Shown: in pieces, positions 50,815 through 60,300 of the stretch
How positions within the stretch are numbered: position 1 is the first letter of the stretch
How the letters are laid out: each line of letters starts with the position of its first letter
Source: Actinoallomurus soli
GTDB lineage: Bacteria > Actinomycetota > Actinomycetes > Streptosporangiales > Streptosporangiaceae
Reading direction: 5' to 3'
Assembly (NCBI RefSeq): GCF_024055715.1
Contig: NZ_JAMXMV010000008.1
Span: 124,001 to 188,000, forward strand
Length of the DNA: 64,000 nt
Translations under genes and position numbers: made by a program
The notes under the pieces: generated by a model
Told to the model about the DNA's origin: nothing
Seen by the model: the letters and a program-made list of their open reading frames with translations, nothing else
Database searches by the model: none

Positions 50815-51885
50815 ATGCCCACCAAGATCGCCCTGACCGATGTCCGGGTCTTCGACGGCCACCGGCTCACCCCTCCGCGCACCGTCGTCATCGATGGCGC
50901 GGTGATCGGCACCGACCCCACCGGCGCGCGGCGGATCGATGCCCCTGGCGCGGTGCTCCTGCCCGGCCTGATCGACGCCCACGTCCACCTGCACGGTCCG
51001 CAGACGCTGGACACACTGGCCTCCTGGGGCGTCACCACCGGATTGGACATGGCGTGCTGGCCGCACGAGCTCGTCATGTCCCTGCGCGAGGTCACCGGTT
51101 CCGCCGACTTCCGCACGGCGGGCCTGCCGGCGATCGGTCCCGTCGGCAACCACGCCCGCATGCCGGGCATGCCGGCCGAGGCCATCATCCTCACTCCCGA
51201 AGACGCCCGCAGGCACGTCGCGGCCCGTGCCGCCGAAGGCGTCGACTACATCAAGGGGGTCGCCGAGGCTCCCGGCGATGGCGGACCCACCCCAGAGGCC
51301 CTCCACGCCTTGGTCGCCGCCGCCCACGCGCACGGCCTGAAGGCCGTCGTCCACGCGGTCACCGTCGGCGCCTACACCGTCGCCGTCGACTCGGGCGCGG
51401 ATTTCATCACCCACGCCCCGCTGACCGGCACCATCCGGCCAGAGGACATCGCCGCGATGCGGGCCGGCGACCAGGTCGCCATTCCCACCATCACCATGAT
51501 GGAAGGCGTCCTGGCGGGCAGGGCCCCCATCGCCGACCTGCTCACCAGCGTGGCCGACCTGCATCGGGCGGGAATCGAGATCCTGGCCGGCACGGACGCC
51601 AACACCCAGCCCGGCTCACCCCACTCCGTCCCGCACGGCGAGAGCCTCCACCACGAACTCGAACTCATGGCCCGTGCCGGGATCGGTCCCGTGGACGTCC
51701 TGCGCTCGGCGACCGTCCTACCGGCCCGCGCCTTCGGCCTGACCGACCGCGGCGCCGTCGAACCGGGCCTGCGCGCCGACCTCGTCCTCATCGACGGCGA
51801 CCCGACCACCGACATCACCGCCACCCGCAAGATCCGCGCCATCTGGTGCGCCGGCCACCGGATCACCCCTGCCGCCGGCGCCTGA
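50815..51885 (+). CDS. Amidohydrolase family protein
   Basis: 356 residues of the metal-dependent amidohydrolase superfamily (imidazolonepropionase/prolidase-like). The N-terminal metal motif is LPGLIDAHVHLHG, a Lys that may bridge metals is in DYIKGVAEAP, metal His residues are in AVVHAVT and FITHAPL, and the Asp is in LAGTDANTQPG. ATG 50815 is chosen over the longer frame from 50758. No signal peptide, so cytoplasmic; substrate unknown. Followed 70 bp later by a SnoaL-like gene. Confidence 0.88.
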   Translation: MPTKIALTDVRVFDGHRLTPPRTVVIDGAVIGTDPTGARRIDAPGAVLLPGLIDAHVHLHGPQTLDTLASWGVTTGLDMACWPHELVMSLREVTGSADFRTAGLPAIGPVGNHARMPGMPAEAIILTPEDARRHVAARAAEGVDYIKGVAEAPGDGGPTPEALHALVAAAHAHGLKAVVHAVTVGAYTVAVDSGADFITHAPLTGTIRPEDIAAMRAGDQVAIPTITMMEGVLAGRAPIADLLTSVADLHRAGIEILAGTDANTQPGSPHSVPHGESLHHELELMARAGIGPVDVLRSATVLPARAFGLTDRGAVEPGLRADLVLIDGDPTTDITATRKIRAIWCAGHRITPAAGA

Positions 51886-51955
51886 CCACCGGCCGCGCCA
51901 CCACGGGCAGGACCGGCCCCACCATGCCGACGACCCGCACACCACAAGGGAAGAC

Positions 51956-52537
51956 ATGAGCAGCGACATCACCGAGATCACCCAACTCGTACTCCGCGAG
52001 CGGCAGGGCCGTGACCGTGGCTGGTGGGACCAGATGCGGTCCTGTTTCGCCGACGACGCGACCGTCCGCCTGAGCTGGTTCCGCGGCAGCGGCGCCGACT
52101 TCGTCACCGAGTCCGAGAAGATGGCCCGCCGCGGTGACACCACCGTTCACCGGCTCAGCCCTCCCGTCGTCCACCTCCACGGTGACCGCGCCCTGGTCGA
52201 ACTGCCCGCCCTCATCGAGATGCGCACCGACCTCGACGGCACCGAGGTCGACCTCGTCTCCGCCGCCCGCCTCTACTACCGCGTCGAACGCCGCGACCGC
52301 TGGCTGGTGGTCCAGATCGACCCGGTCTACGAACGCGACACCCTCACCGCCGCCCACCCCGGCGTCCCGTTGTCCGTCGGCCCGCAGGACGTCGCGGCCT
52401 ACCGGCCTGCCTACCGATTCCTGTCCTACGTGTTGTCCCGCCGCGGCTACACGATCGGCGACGACCTCTATGGAGACGACCGCCCCCAGGAGGCCGCCCG
52501 CTTCTACGACGACGCGCGTGCCTGGCTCAACGGCTGA
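51956..52537 (+). CDS. SnoaL/NTF2-like protein
   Basis: 193 residues with an NTF2-like cone fold in the first 130 (ITQLVLRERQGRDRGWWDQM, CFADDATVRLSWFRGSGADF, RALVELPALIEMRT, RLYYRVERRDRWLVVQID). Such proteins act as isomerases, dehydratases or cyclases on small ring compounds. The C-terminal 50 residues are an extra helical part (RPAYRFLSYVLSRRGYTIGD). Likely co-transcribed with the amidohydrolase under the TetR protein. Confidence 0.8.
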   Translation: MSSDITEITQLVLRERQGRDRGWWDQMRSCFADDATVRLSWFRGSGADFVTESEKMARRGDTTVHRLSPPVVHLHGDRALVELPALIEMRTDLDGTEVDLVSAARLYYRVERRDRWLVVQIDPVYERDTLTAAHPGVPLSVGPQDVAAYRPAYRFLSYVLSRRGYTIGDDLYGDDRPQEAARFYDDARAWLNG

Positions 52538-52565
52538 CGCTCCTTCGCGGCGGGCCCGAGGCGGG

Positions 52566-53396
52566 TCATCGGGCATCGTCGGTTCGTTTCGCGACGATCG
52601 CCACCGTGGTGTACGGCATCGTGAAGGCGCCTCCGAGCGCGTCGATGGCGGCCCCGACGCTGTCCAGGACCTCGGCCACCTTGTCCGCCGCGAGCCGGGT
52701 CAGCGGGCCCTGGGTGGGCAGTTGGTCCAGCCACTCGTCGCGGGTGTAGGTGCGCTCCCACTCGAAGCGCCACTGCTCCGGCTCGCCGAACCCGCCCGCC
52801 TCACGGATCCCGTCGCCGACCCTGCCGATGATCGTCTGGTACGCGTCCAGGGCCGATCGCGCCGCCCGCAGGTCGAACGGCGAGTCGGGCGCCACCCGCG
52901 CGTACACCGTGGCGAACGCCTCGGCCACTTCCGCCGGGAGGTCGGGCGTGTGCCAGAACGCGGCGAGCAGCCCGCCGGGGCGCAGCGCCTGCGCCGCCTT
53001 GGCCGCTCCCGCGACCGGGTCGATCCAGTGCCAGGCGGTCCCGGCCACGACCGCGTCGAAGCGCCGGCCGGCCGGGTCCCACGCCTCCAGGGTCGAGACC
53101 TCGGTCTCGACCCCGCTGCGCCGCGCGAACACGGCCATCCGCACGTCGGGCTCGACGCCCAGGACCGTGCAGCCGGCGGCCTGGAACTGCCGGGCCGCGA
53201 TGCCGGTGCCGCAGCCGACGTCGAGCAGGTCGCGCCCGGGAGCGGCGGCCACGATCCGTTCCACCAGGGCGCCGGGATAGGCGGGCCGGGTCCGGTCGTA
53301 GCGCTCGGCGTCCACGCCGAACGACTCCGCGTACTCTCGGGCCTCATGGGGCCGGCGCCGAGGGGAAGGCGTCTGTTCCGAAGGAAGAGTGGGCAT
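52566..53396 (-). CDS. Class I SAM-dependent methyltransferase
   Basis: 276 residues. The SAM-binding core has motif I LLDVGCGTGIAARQF and the acidic loop VLGVEPD, followed by VVAGTAWHWIDP and LRPGGLLAAFW. Typical of small-molecule methyltransferases similar to UbiE. ATG 53396 is taken; the frame is open a further 36 bp, but that would run through the operator. Divergent from a TetR gene; the palindromes at 53398-53427 begin one base before its start codon, so repression of this gene is very likely. Confidence 0.9.
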   Translation of the reverse strand: MPTLPSEQTPSPRRRPHEAREYAESFGVDAERYDRTRPAYPGALVERIVAAAPGRDLLDVGCGTGIAARQFQAAGCTVLGVEPDVRMAVFARRSGVETEVSTLEAWDPAGRRFDAVVAGTAWHWIDPVAGAAKAAQALRPGGLLAAFWHTPDLPAEVAEAFATVYARVAPDSPFDLRAARSALDAYQTIIGRVGDGIREAGGFGEPEQWRFEWERTYTRDEWLDQLPTQGPLTRLAADKVAEVLDSVGAAIDALGGAFTMPYTTVAIVAKRTDDAR

Positions 53397-53397
53397 G

Positions 53398-53427
53398 CGC
53401 CCACTATGAGTGGGCGATCGCCCACTC
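53398..53427. promoter_or_regulatory. Double palindrome, TetR operator
   Basis: GAGTGGGCGATCGCCCACTC (53408-53427) is a perfect 20-bp palindrome, and CGCCCACT-ATG-AGTGGGCG (53398-53416) overlaps it, giving three alternating CCCACT half-sites between the divergent methyltransferase and TetR genes. Confidence 0.75.
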
Positions 53428-53458
53428 GTCAACCGGGCAGAGAGAGGCGGGTTGCGCG

Positions 53459-54046
53459 GTGCCGACTGGAGTGGCCCTCCGCGACGTTCGTGAGCAGCTG
53501 TTCGACGCCGCCGAGCGCATCCTGCTGCGCGATGGGCCGAGCGCGCTGACCAGCCGGGCGGTCACCATCGAGGCGGGTTGCGCCAAGGGGGTCCTGCACC
53601 GGCACTTCGCCGACTTCGACGCGTTCCTCGCCGAGCTGGTGCTGGACCGGGCCGACCGGGTGAGCGGTCAGGCGGCCGCCCTGCGCGACTCCGCCGGTAC
53701 GGGCACCGTCGTCGGCAATCTCGCCGAGGCGCTGACGGAGCTGTTCGGGTCGGTCGCCGTGGCCATCGTCGCCCTCGTCACCTTCCGCGACGAGGTGCGC
53801 GCCCGGCTGCGCGAGCGGTGGCCGGTCGGGGTTCCGGTCCTGAGGGAGGCCGGAACGATGATCGCCTCCTATCTCGCCGCCGAGCGTGAGCTCGGCCGCA
53901 TCGCGGCCGACGCCGAGATCGATGTGCTCGCGCCCACCCTGATCGGCGCCGGGCATCTGCTGTTCGCCGACCGGAAGGGCGTACCCCCGGCGGCCGAAGC
54001 CGTCGAGAAGGTCGTGACCACGGTCCTCGCCGGCGTCCTGCGCTAG
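53459..54046 (+). CDS. TetR family regulator
   Basis: 195 residues: helix-turn-helix (LTSRAVTIEAGCAKGVLHRHFADFDAFLAE, about 30-60) and an all-helical ligand domain. GTG 53459 start. The divergent methyltransferase and the paired palindromes in the 62-bp gap make autoregulation and repression of the methyltransferase probable. The inducer may be the methyltransferase substrate. Confidence 0.92.
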   Translation: MPTGVALRDVREQLFDAAERILLRDGPSALTSRAVTIEAGCAKGVLHRHFADFDAFLAELVLDRADRVSGQAAALRDSAGTGTVVGNLAEALTELFGSVAVAIVALVTFRDEVRARLRERWPVGVPVLREAGTMIASYLAAERELGRIAADAEIDVLAPTLIGAGHLLFADRKGVPPAAEAVEKVVTTVLAGVLR

Positions 54047-54053
54047 GGCCTGG

Positions 54054-54380
54054 TCAGAGGTCGTGTCGGGTGGCCGGCCTGCCGGGGTGGTGGCGGCGGG
54101 CGAGCCATAGGGTGAGATCTTTGGCGATCTTGCTGCGGTTGGTCTGGACGGTCAGTTCGTGCTCGCGGTGGCGGGGGTCGCGATATTCGACCTCGTAGCC
54201 GCCCTCCTCCAGTCGCGATACCGAGGCGTACCAGGCGGCTTCGGGGTCGGCGGGCGTGATGGTGACGAAGGTGTTCTCGGTGGCGTCGAGGTCTTTCAGC
54301 AGCATGAACAGGGCGTCTTCGGACGGGTCGTCAATGTGGTCGCCGTCCTCGGTGTCGGCCACGTAGTAGTCGGCGTCCAT
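54054..54380 (-). CDS. Acidic hypothetical protein, possibly Imm1-like
   Basis: 108 residues with an acidic N-terminus (DADYYVADTEDGDHIDDPSE) and pattern typical of small alpha/beta immunity-like proteins (DALFMLLKDLDATENTFVTI, WYASVSRLEEGGYEVEY, IAKDLTLWLARRH). It resembles the Imm1 immunity group, but no toxin partner is adjacent. CGGAGGAACG before ATG 54380 decides the start. Convergent with the TetR gene, 7 bp apart. Confidence 0.6.
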   Translation of the reverse strand: MDADYYVADTEDGDHIDDPSEDALFMLLKDLDATENTFVTITPADPEAAWYASVSRLEEGGYEVEYRDPRHREHELTVQTNRSKIAKDLTLWLARRHHPGRPATRHDL

Positions 54381-54533
54381 CGTTCCTCCGCACGCTCGCC
54401 CGGTCGCAGGCCGAGGATCCCATGCAGGCCCGTGCCCCCTGGCCGACCTCTCGCCACGCGAACGGCCGCACGACCAGGGGTCGTGCGGCCGTCGTGCGGT
54501 CCGGGTCGGCCGGCCGGCCACCGGACCGGGTGG

Positions 54534-54986
54534 TCAGCTCCCGGTGGAGATGAGCCGTCTCCAGGTGGCCGGGCCCACGATCCCGTCGACCGTCAGTGCC
54601 ACCCGCTCCTGGAAGCGGCGCGTGGCGGTGTCGGTGTCCGGGCCGAAGACCCCGTCGACCTGGGCGGCCGTCTTGAGGTCACCGTGCTTCAGCAGCTCCG
54701 TCTGGGCCGCCTTGACGACCTCGCCCTGGGCGCCCTCGCGCACGGTGGAGCCGATCGTCGTTCCGTCGGTCAGCCTCTGCCAGGTCGCCGGGCCGGCGAT
54801 CCCGTCGACGGTCAGCCCCGCGACGCTCTGGAAGCCGCGTACGACGCTGTCCGTGGCCGGCCCGAACTCCCCGTCGGCCGCGAGCGTGCGCCACTGGTCA
54901 CGAGCGCCGCGCAGCAGGTACTGCAGCGTCGTGACGTTCGGCCCCGTGCCGCCCTGCCGTAGGACCGGCTATGCCGGTTCGGTCAT
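54534..54986 (-). pseudogene. Double peptidoglycan-binding-domain gene with amber codon 6
   Basis: A strong GGGGAGGTGG site precedes ATG 54986, then MTEPA and TAG (54971-54969). In the same frame the sequence continues without further stops through two PG_binding_1 domains: PVLRQGGTGPNVTTLQYLL, LAADGEFGPATDSVVRGFQ, GLTVDGIAGPATWQRL, then VREGAQGEVVKAAQTELL, VDGVFGPDTDTATRRFQ, LTVDGIVGPATWRRL. Relatives typically begin MTEPAYPVLRQG, so TAG most likely arose from a Tyr codon. No in-frame ATG, GTG or TTG lies just after the stop. Probably inactivated, unless amber is read through. Confidence 0.8.
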
Positions 54987-55184
54987 GTGATCCACCTCCC
55001 CATGGTGGTTCCCCCGCCGTTCGGCGGGACATAGGGGGAGACGTGCGTCTGACCAGGAGAGTTTCCAGAAGTAAACGGCGAGTCGCCGTTCGGTCAGCGG
55101 TTCGTGGCCCTTGCGGAACAGCGGACCAGTGTCGTTCGGCCGCGAGGGCGCCGTTTTGTCGTTGCCGGATGCCAGGATCGCCGC

Positions 55185-56738
55185 ATGTCGCCGAGAACGC
55201 TCAGCTCCGTCCTCCCCGCCGGGGACCCCGCGCCGGTCGATGAGCGGCCGGCTCCGGCCGTCCGGATCGTCCCGGCGGAGGACGCGCTGGCCGGACGGCT
55301 CGGCCGCACGACCCGTCAGGCGCTGGACCGGATCCGGGAGCAGAGCCATGACTCCCCTCCGACCCTGGATCACTGGGAGCGGCTCGCGGACTCGGCGTAC
55401 GCCGGGTTCGCGCGGACGGCGCTGGAGGCCGCCGCCGCCCGGGCCGCCGCGATCCAGGCGGGGGACATCCCCTACGTCGCGGACAAGGCGTTCACGCCCG
55501 AGGAGGTCGCGGTGCTCGGCCGGGCCTGCCGGGTCGCCCTCCTCCGTGACGAGCCCTGGCTGCCGGAGCTGTTCGAGCGGCTCCTGCCGGCGATCGCCGT
55601 CGCCCCCACACCGGCCCGTACGCTCCCGTCGCAGGCGCTGCTGTTCGAGCTGGCCCGGTCGGCGCAGGAGTTCCCGACGCCCGAGGCCGCCGCCGCGCTG
55701 CGCGCCGTCCGCGGTGTCGTCCGCCACGCCGGGGTGCCCAAGCAGCTCGACCGCAACCTGAAACGGATCGACGCCGGGCTGAGCGAACGCCCCGAGGTCG
55801 CCTTCCGGCTGCCCGACCTCGGGTTCGGCCCGGACGGCGTACGGCGCGTGCCGTTCGGCGAGTACGAGGCGCGGATCACGATCGGTGACGACGTGACGCT
55901 GACCTGGCATCGCCCGGACGGGCGGGAGTCGCGCAGCGTGCCCGCGGCGATCCGGCGTGACAGGACCGCCCGGCTGGCGGAGCTGCGCGAGCTGGTCAAA
56001 CGGACCCGTGCCCATCTCGCCACGCTCACCCGCGCCCTGGAGGCCGCGCTGCTCGGCGAGGCCGGGCAGCCGTACGGCCGGTGGCGCGTGGAGCAGGCGG
56101 AGCACCCGATCGGCCGTCCCCTCACCGAGCGCCTGCTCTGGGAGGTCGAGGTCGCTCCCGGGCAGTGGCGCGCCGGCCTGCCGGTGGAAGGCGGCCGCCG
56201 CTTCATCGACGCCGCCGGGGAGCCGTGGGCCGCCACGGAGGAGGACGCCGCCATCCGGCTGTGGCACCCGGCCCGCTCCACTCCGGAGGAGATCCGCTCC
56301 TGGCGCGACCACCTGACCGAGCGGCAGATCCGGCAACCGTTCGCGCAGGTGTTCCGGGAGATCTACGTGGTCGGCCCGGCGGAGCGGGAGACGCCGGGCT
56401 GCTCCACCCGCTACGCCGCGCGCACCCTGCGCTTCAGGGCGCTCTACGCGCTCATGAAGACCCGCGGCTGGGAGCCGGTCATGCTCGGCCCCTGGGACGG
56501 CGGGGACGAAGGGGAGGCGACGCGCGTGATCGCCGGTCGCGGCTGGCGCGGGCGCCTGTTCCTGAAGTACGCCGACGCCGCGCGGCACGAGGACCTCGCC
56601 ACCACCGGCCGGGTCAGGTTCGAGCGCCGTACGGAGGACGGGTGGCGTGCGGCGGCACCGGCGGAGGTGCCCCCCACCGTCTTCAGCGAGTTGATGCGCG
56701 ACGTGGACCTGCTCGTCGCCGCCGCCTCGACAAGCTGA
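55185..56738 (+). CDS. DUF4132-containing protein, possibly C-terminally shortened
   Basis: 517 residues. The C-terminal 200 (EEIRSWRDHLTERQIRQPFAQVFREIYVVG, CSTRYAARTLRFRALYALMKTRGW, VFSELMRDVDLLVAAAS) match DUF4132, a domain found in MolR/WGR-type proteins of unknown role. In other members the sequence continues for about 60-70 residues after the MRDVDLxV segment; here it stops at once, so the 3' end may be lost. The N-terminal half is helical and not recognised. ATG 55185 is one plausible start. Confidence 0.75.
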   Translation: MSPRTLSSVLPAGDPAPVDERPAPAVRIVPAEDALAGRLGRTTRQALDRIREQSHDSPPTLDHWERLADSAYAGFARTALEAAAARAAAIQAGDIPYVADKAFTPEEVAVLGRACRVALLRDEPWLPELFERLLPAIAVAPTPARTLPSQALLFELARSAQEFPTPEAAAALRAVRGVVRHAGVPKQLDRNLKRIDAGLSERPEVAFRLPDLGFGPDGVRRVPFGEYEARITIGDDVTLTWHRPDGRESRSVPAAIRRDRTARLAELRELVKRTRAHLATLTRALEAALLGEAGQPYGRWRVEQAEHPIGRPLTERLLWEVEVAPGQWRAGLPVEGGRRFIDAAGEPWAATEEDAAIRLWHPARSTPEEIRSWRDHLTERQIRQPFAQVFREIYVVGPAERETPGCSTRYAARTLRFRALYALMKTRGWEPVMLGPWDGGDEGEATRVIAGRGWRGRLFLKYADAARHEDLATTGRVRFERRTEDGWRAAAPAEVPPTVFSELMRDVDLLVAAASTS

Positions 56739-56970
56739 TGCCGGTCCGTCTGGTTTGGCGTCGATGTGATCACCCGGTAGAGTTAGGGACGTCGGAAGGC
56801 AGGGACGGACCGGTCCGGACCTGACAGCCGGCAGGGTCCTCCGGATCGCACCGGAAGCGGCCCGCTTCTCATGTAGGGCCCGGGTCCACCGAAACCCGGT
56901 TCGTGCAAGAGGAGAACGTCCGCTAAGCTGGGCGTCGCCCGCGAGGGAGACCGAGCGAGTGAGACACGAG
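56739..56970. other. Region upstream of tRNA-Glu
   Basis: 232 bp without a gene. TAGAGT (56778-56783) and TAAGCT (about 56920) are possible -10 hexamers; the latter would give a short tRNA precursor leader. Confidence 0.4.
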
Positions 56971-57041
56971 GTCCCGTCGTCTAGTGGCCTAGGACGCCGC
57001 CCTCTCAAGGCGGTAACGCCGGTTCAAATCCGGTCGGGACT
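56971..57041 (+). tRNA. tRNA-Glu (CTC)
   Basis: Cloverleaf: acceptor GTCCCG/CGGGAC, D-loop region TCTAGTGGCCTAGGA, anticodon stem CCGCC/GGCGG with loop CTCTCAA (anticodon CTC, codon GAG), T-arm GCCGG-TTCAAAT-CCGGT. CCA is not encoded. Confidence 0.95.
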
Positions 57042-57050
57042 ACGCAGGTC

Positions 57051-57090
57051 GAAGACCTGATCACCCAAGGGTGGTCAGGTCTTCGTCGTT
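57051..57090 (+). terminator. Terminator after tRNA-Glu
   Basis: A 16-bp nearly perfect stem (57051-57066 with 57069-57084) followed by GTCGTTTT. Confidence 0.85.
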
Positions 57091-57119
57091 TTCCGGCATT
57101 CTCCGAGGGCCGCCCGCGC

Positions 57120-57350
57120 GGACGCACCTCGGGTGCCCGCCGGTCTCGGCGGCGAGCGAAGCGAACGCCCCGTGAAGTGTCGTCGGTCACAGCGGTGAGC
57201 AGGGCGAGTGCGCCTCGGGCCTCGCCGGCCTCGGTGGTGAGCTAGGCGAACGTCCAGCCAGGCGAACGTCCCCTAAGGTGGCGTCGGTCACAGCGGTGAG
57301 CAGGGGAACGCGCCTCACGCCTCGTCGATCTCGGCGGTGAGCAGGGCGAC
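57120..57350. repeat. Tandem ~101-bp repeats at the 3' end of the AfsR-type gene
   Basis: 57161-57249 repeats at 57262-57349 (offset 101 bp) with scattered changes, and 57120-57160 looks like a worn third copy. The last copy includes the stop codon and final codons of the regulator at 57315-60791; the others are decayed duplicates downstream of it. Confidence 0.75.
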
Positions 57351-60300
57351 GACCTGGTCCTGCGACATCGCCGCGCCCCGGGCCCGTGCGGCGGCGAACG
57401 CCTCCGCGCCGAGGAGCTCCCGGCCCCGGGCGGTGACCCGCGCGACGTCGGGGTCCCCCGCCAGGGACAGACCGCGCAGCGCGGCCGCGGACCCGAGGAG
57501 AAGGGCGGCCCGCTCACCCTCACCTCCGAGCACCGCCGGTCCGGCGAGGGCCTCGGCGACATGGGCCATGATCCGGGAATCCCTCTGGGGGAGACCGGCG
57601 GCGAGCGCCCGGCGGAACCACGCCCCCGCCTCGGCGACATCGCCCGCCGCCTCGGCGACCCGGCCGATCCCGATCAGCGCCATCGCGCGGGAGTGGCGGA
57701 CGATGAACGCCTCCGCCGTGCACCGGCTCAGCGCGGCCTCGAAGTGACGGCGGGCCTCCGCCAGGTGGCCGCGGAGCCGGGCGACCTCTCCGAGGCCGAT
57801 CAGCGTCTCCGCGATCTTCTCGACGCCGCCGGACCGGCGGGAGAGGGCGTGGGCGTGCTCGTAGCATTCCCCGGCACCGTCGAGGTCACCGCGGCGGATC
57901 AGCATCTCGCCGCGGAGCTGCAGGCAGTCCGCCATGTCCTCGGCCGAGTCGAGCCGCCGGACGTGCTCGTACGCCTCGTCGAGCAGGGCGCGCGCCGTGT
58001 CCCAGTCGCCGCGCCACACGGCGAGGCGCGCGCGTTCGCCCAGCATCGCCGACAGTCCCCAGCGATCACCGAACGCGCGGAATCCCGCCTCTCCCCGCGC
58101 GAACTCGCCTTCGGCCCCGGCGAGGTCGCCGACGAGGAGATGGCGGTACCCGTAGCCGAAGTGGCGCAGGGCGCGGGACCACGGGTCCCGGCCCATCCGC
58201 GCCTCCTGCAACTCGGTGTTGGTCGCGGACGGCCCGGCGTTGAGCGCCCACAGGAGGGTCGACATCGGCCGCAGCGTCGGCCGGTCCGAGCCGAGATCCG
58301 CCATGAGCGAGTCGATCCGGCGCCGGTAGTACTCCACGGCCGGATCGTCTCCGCCGCCGTGGAGCGCGAGCATGACGCACAGCGCGTACTCCTCGGCCGC
58401 TTCGGGCGGCGGCTCGTCGCCCAGCAGGGCGAGTAGCTCGATGGCCACCGAGGCGCCTTCGCTGCGCAGCCCGCGCAGCCACCAGTAGGCCGACATCGCC
58501 GCCAGCATCCGCAGCGCCCCCGCGTGGTCGGTGTGCACCAGCAGGCGGAGCGCCGCCAGCAGGTTGCCGCGCTCGGCGTTCAGACGGGCCAGCCATTCCA
58601 GCTGGTCGGCCCGGCGCAGGTGGGGTTCGGCCGACTCCGCCAGTTCGAAGAAGTACGCGGCGTGCGCCGCGCGTGCGCGCTCGGCCTCGCCGGCCTCGGC
58701 CAACCGTTCGGCGCAGAACTCACGGATGGTGTCGAGCATGCGGTACCGCCCGCCATCGCCCTCGACGAGGGACTTGTCGGCGAGGTCGGTGAGCAGATCG
58801 TCGGCCTCCTCCTCGGCGAGGCCGCAGACCCGCGCCACCGCCTCCGGCGTGGCACCGCCCGCGAACACGGTCAGCCGCCGGGCGACCAGGCGTTCGTCCG
58901 CGCCGAGCAGGTCCCAGCTCCACTGCACCACGGCGCGCAGGGTCCGGTGGCGGGGGGCCTTGGTCCGGTCGCCTCGCGACAGCAGCCGGAACCGGTCGTA
59001 CGGCGCGGCGGGATCGCCCGGCGCCGCCCCGGAGTCCACGCTGTCCCCGCCCGTTCCGGCCCCGCCCGTTCCGATCCCGCCCGTTCCGATCCCGGTCGTT
59101 CCGGCCCCGGTCGTTCCGGCCCGGGTCGTTCCGAGGCGGGCGGCGACCTCATCGACGGTCAGCGTGCGCAGCCGGGCGGCGGCCAGTTCGATCGCGAGGG
59201 GCAGCCCGTCCAGTGCGGCGCAGATGCGCGCCACCGCGGCGACGGTGGCGGCGTCGAGCTCCAGACCGGGCCGTACGGCGGCCGCCCGGTCCGCGAACAG
59301 CCGCGCGGCCGGATAGGCGAGCGCGTCGGCCGGATCCACCTCGGGCGGCGGTGCGGCGAGCGGCGTCAGCGGGCACAGCGCCTCGCCGGTGATGCCGAGG
59401 GCCTCGCGGCTGGTCGCCAGCACCCGCAGGCCCGGACAGGCACCGAGCAGCCGGTGCACGAGCCTCGCCGCCTCGTCGATCACGTGCTCGCAGTTGTCCA
59501 GGATCAGCAGGAGAGCGCGGTCGGCGATGGCCTCGACGAGCCGTTCCGCCGGATCGGACTGCGCGCCGACGGGGACGGCCATCAGGCCGGCCTCCCGTAC
59601 GCCCAGCGCGTCGATGACCGCCTGGGCCACCGCGCCGTCCGGGCCCGCGCCGTCCTCCGGGCGGCGCTCGACCGCGGCGAGGTCGACGAACCGGACCTCA
59701 CCCGGTGCTCGGCCGCCCGCCTCGACCGCCAGGCGGGTCTTGCCGGTTCCGCCGGGGCCGACGAGCGTGACGAGGCGCTCGGCGGCGAGCAGGCCGCCGA
59801 TGCGGGCCAGCTCGTCCTGACGCCCGACGAAGCTGGTGAGCTGGGCGGCCAGCCCTCCGCGGGCGGCCGTCTCGCGGGACGCGGGCGCTTCCCGGCCGGC
59901 CGCTCCTTCCCGTACGGCCGGTTCCTCGGGGTGGACCGCTTCTTCACGGTCGGCCGGCTCTTGACGATCGGCCGGCCGGTCCCGATCGACCGGTTCTTCG
60001 CGGGGGCCAGGGGGCCGTTTCCGGGGCGGATGGGCGGTCAGGGACGGGTCGGCCCGGAGGATGGCGAGGTGGACCTGGACGAGCTCCGGTGAGGGATCGG
60101 CGCCGAGCTGGTCGGCGAGCGTACGCCGCGCGTCCTCGAACACCGCGAGCGCCTCGGCCTGGCGGCCGCCGCCGTACAGGGCGCGCATGAGCAGGCCGCG
60201 CAGGCGCTCCCGCAGAGGATGGGCGGCGACCGGCTCCCGGAGTTCGATCACCAGGTCGCGGTGGTCGCCCAGGGCGAGCAGCGCTTCGGCGTAGTCCTCG

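Noticed and set aside
54972-57008. A 679-codon minus-strand open frame
   Set aside because: It lies opposite the DUF4132 gene and crosses tRNA-Glu. Only its last codons (MTEPA) are real, as the start of the broken peptidoglycan-binding gene.
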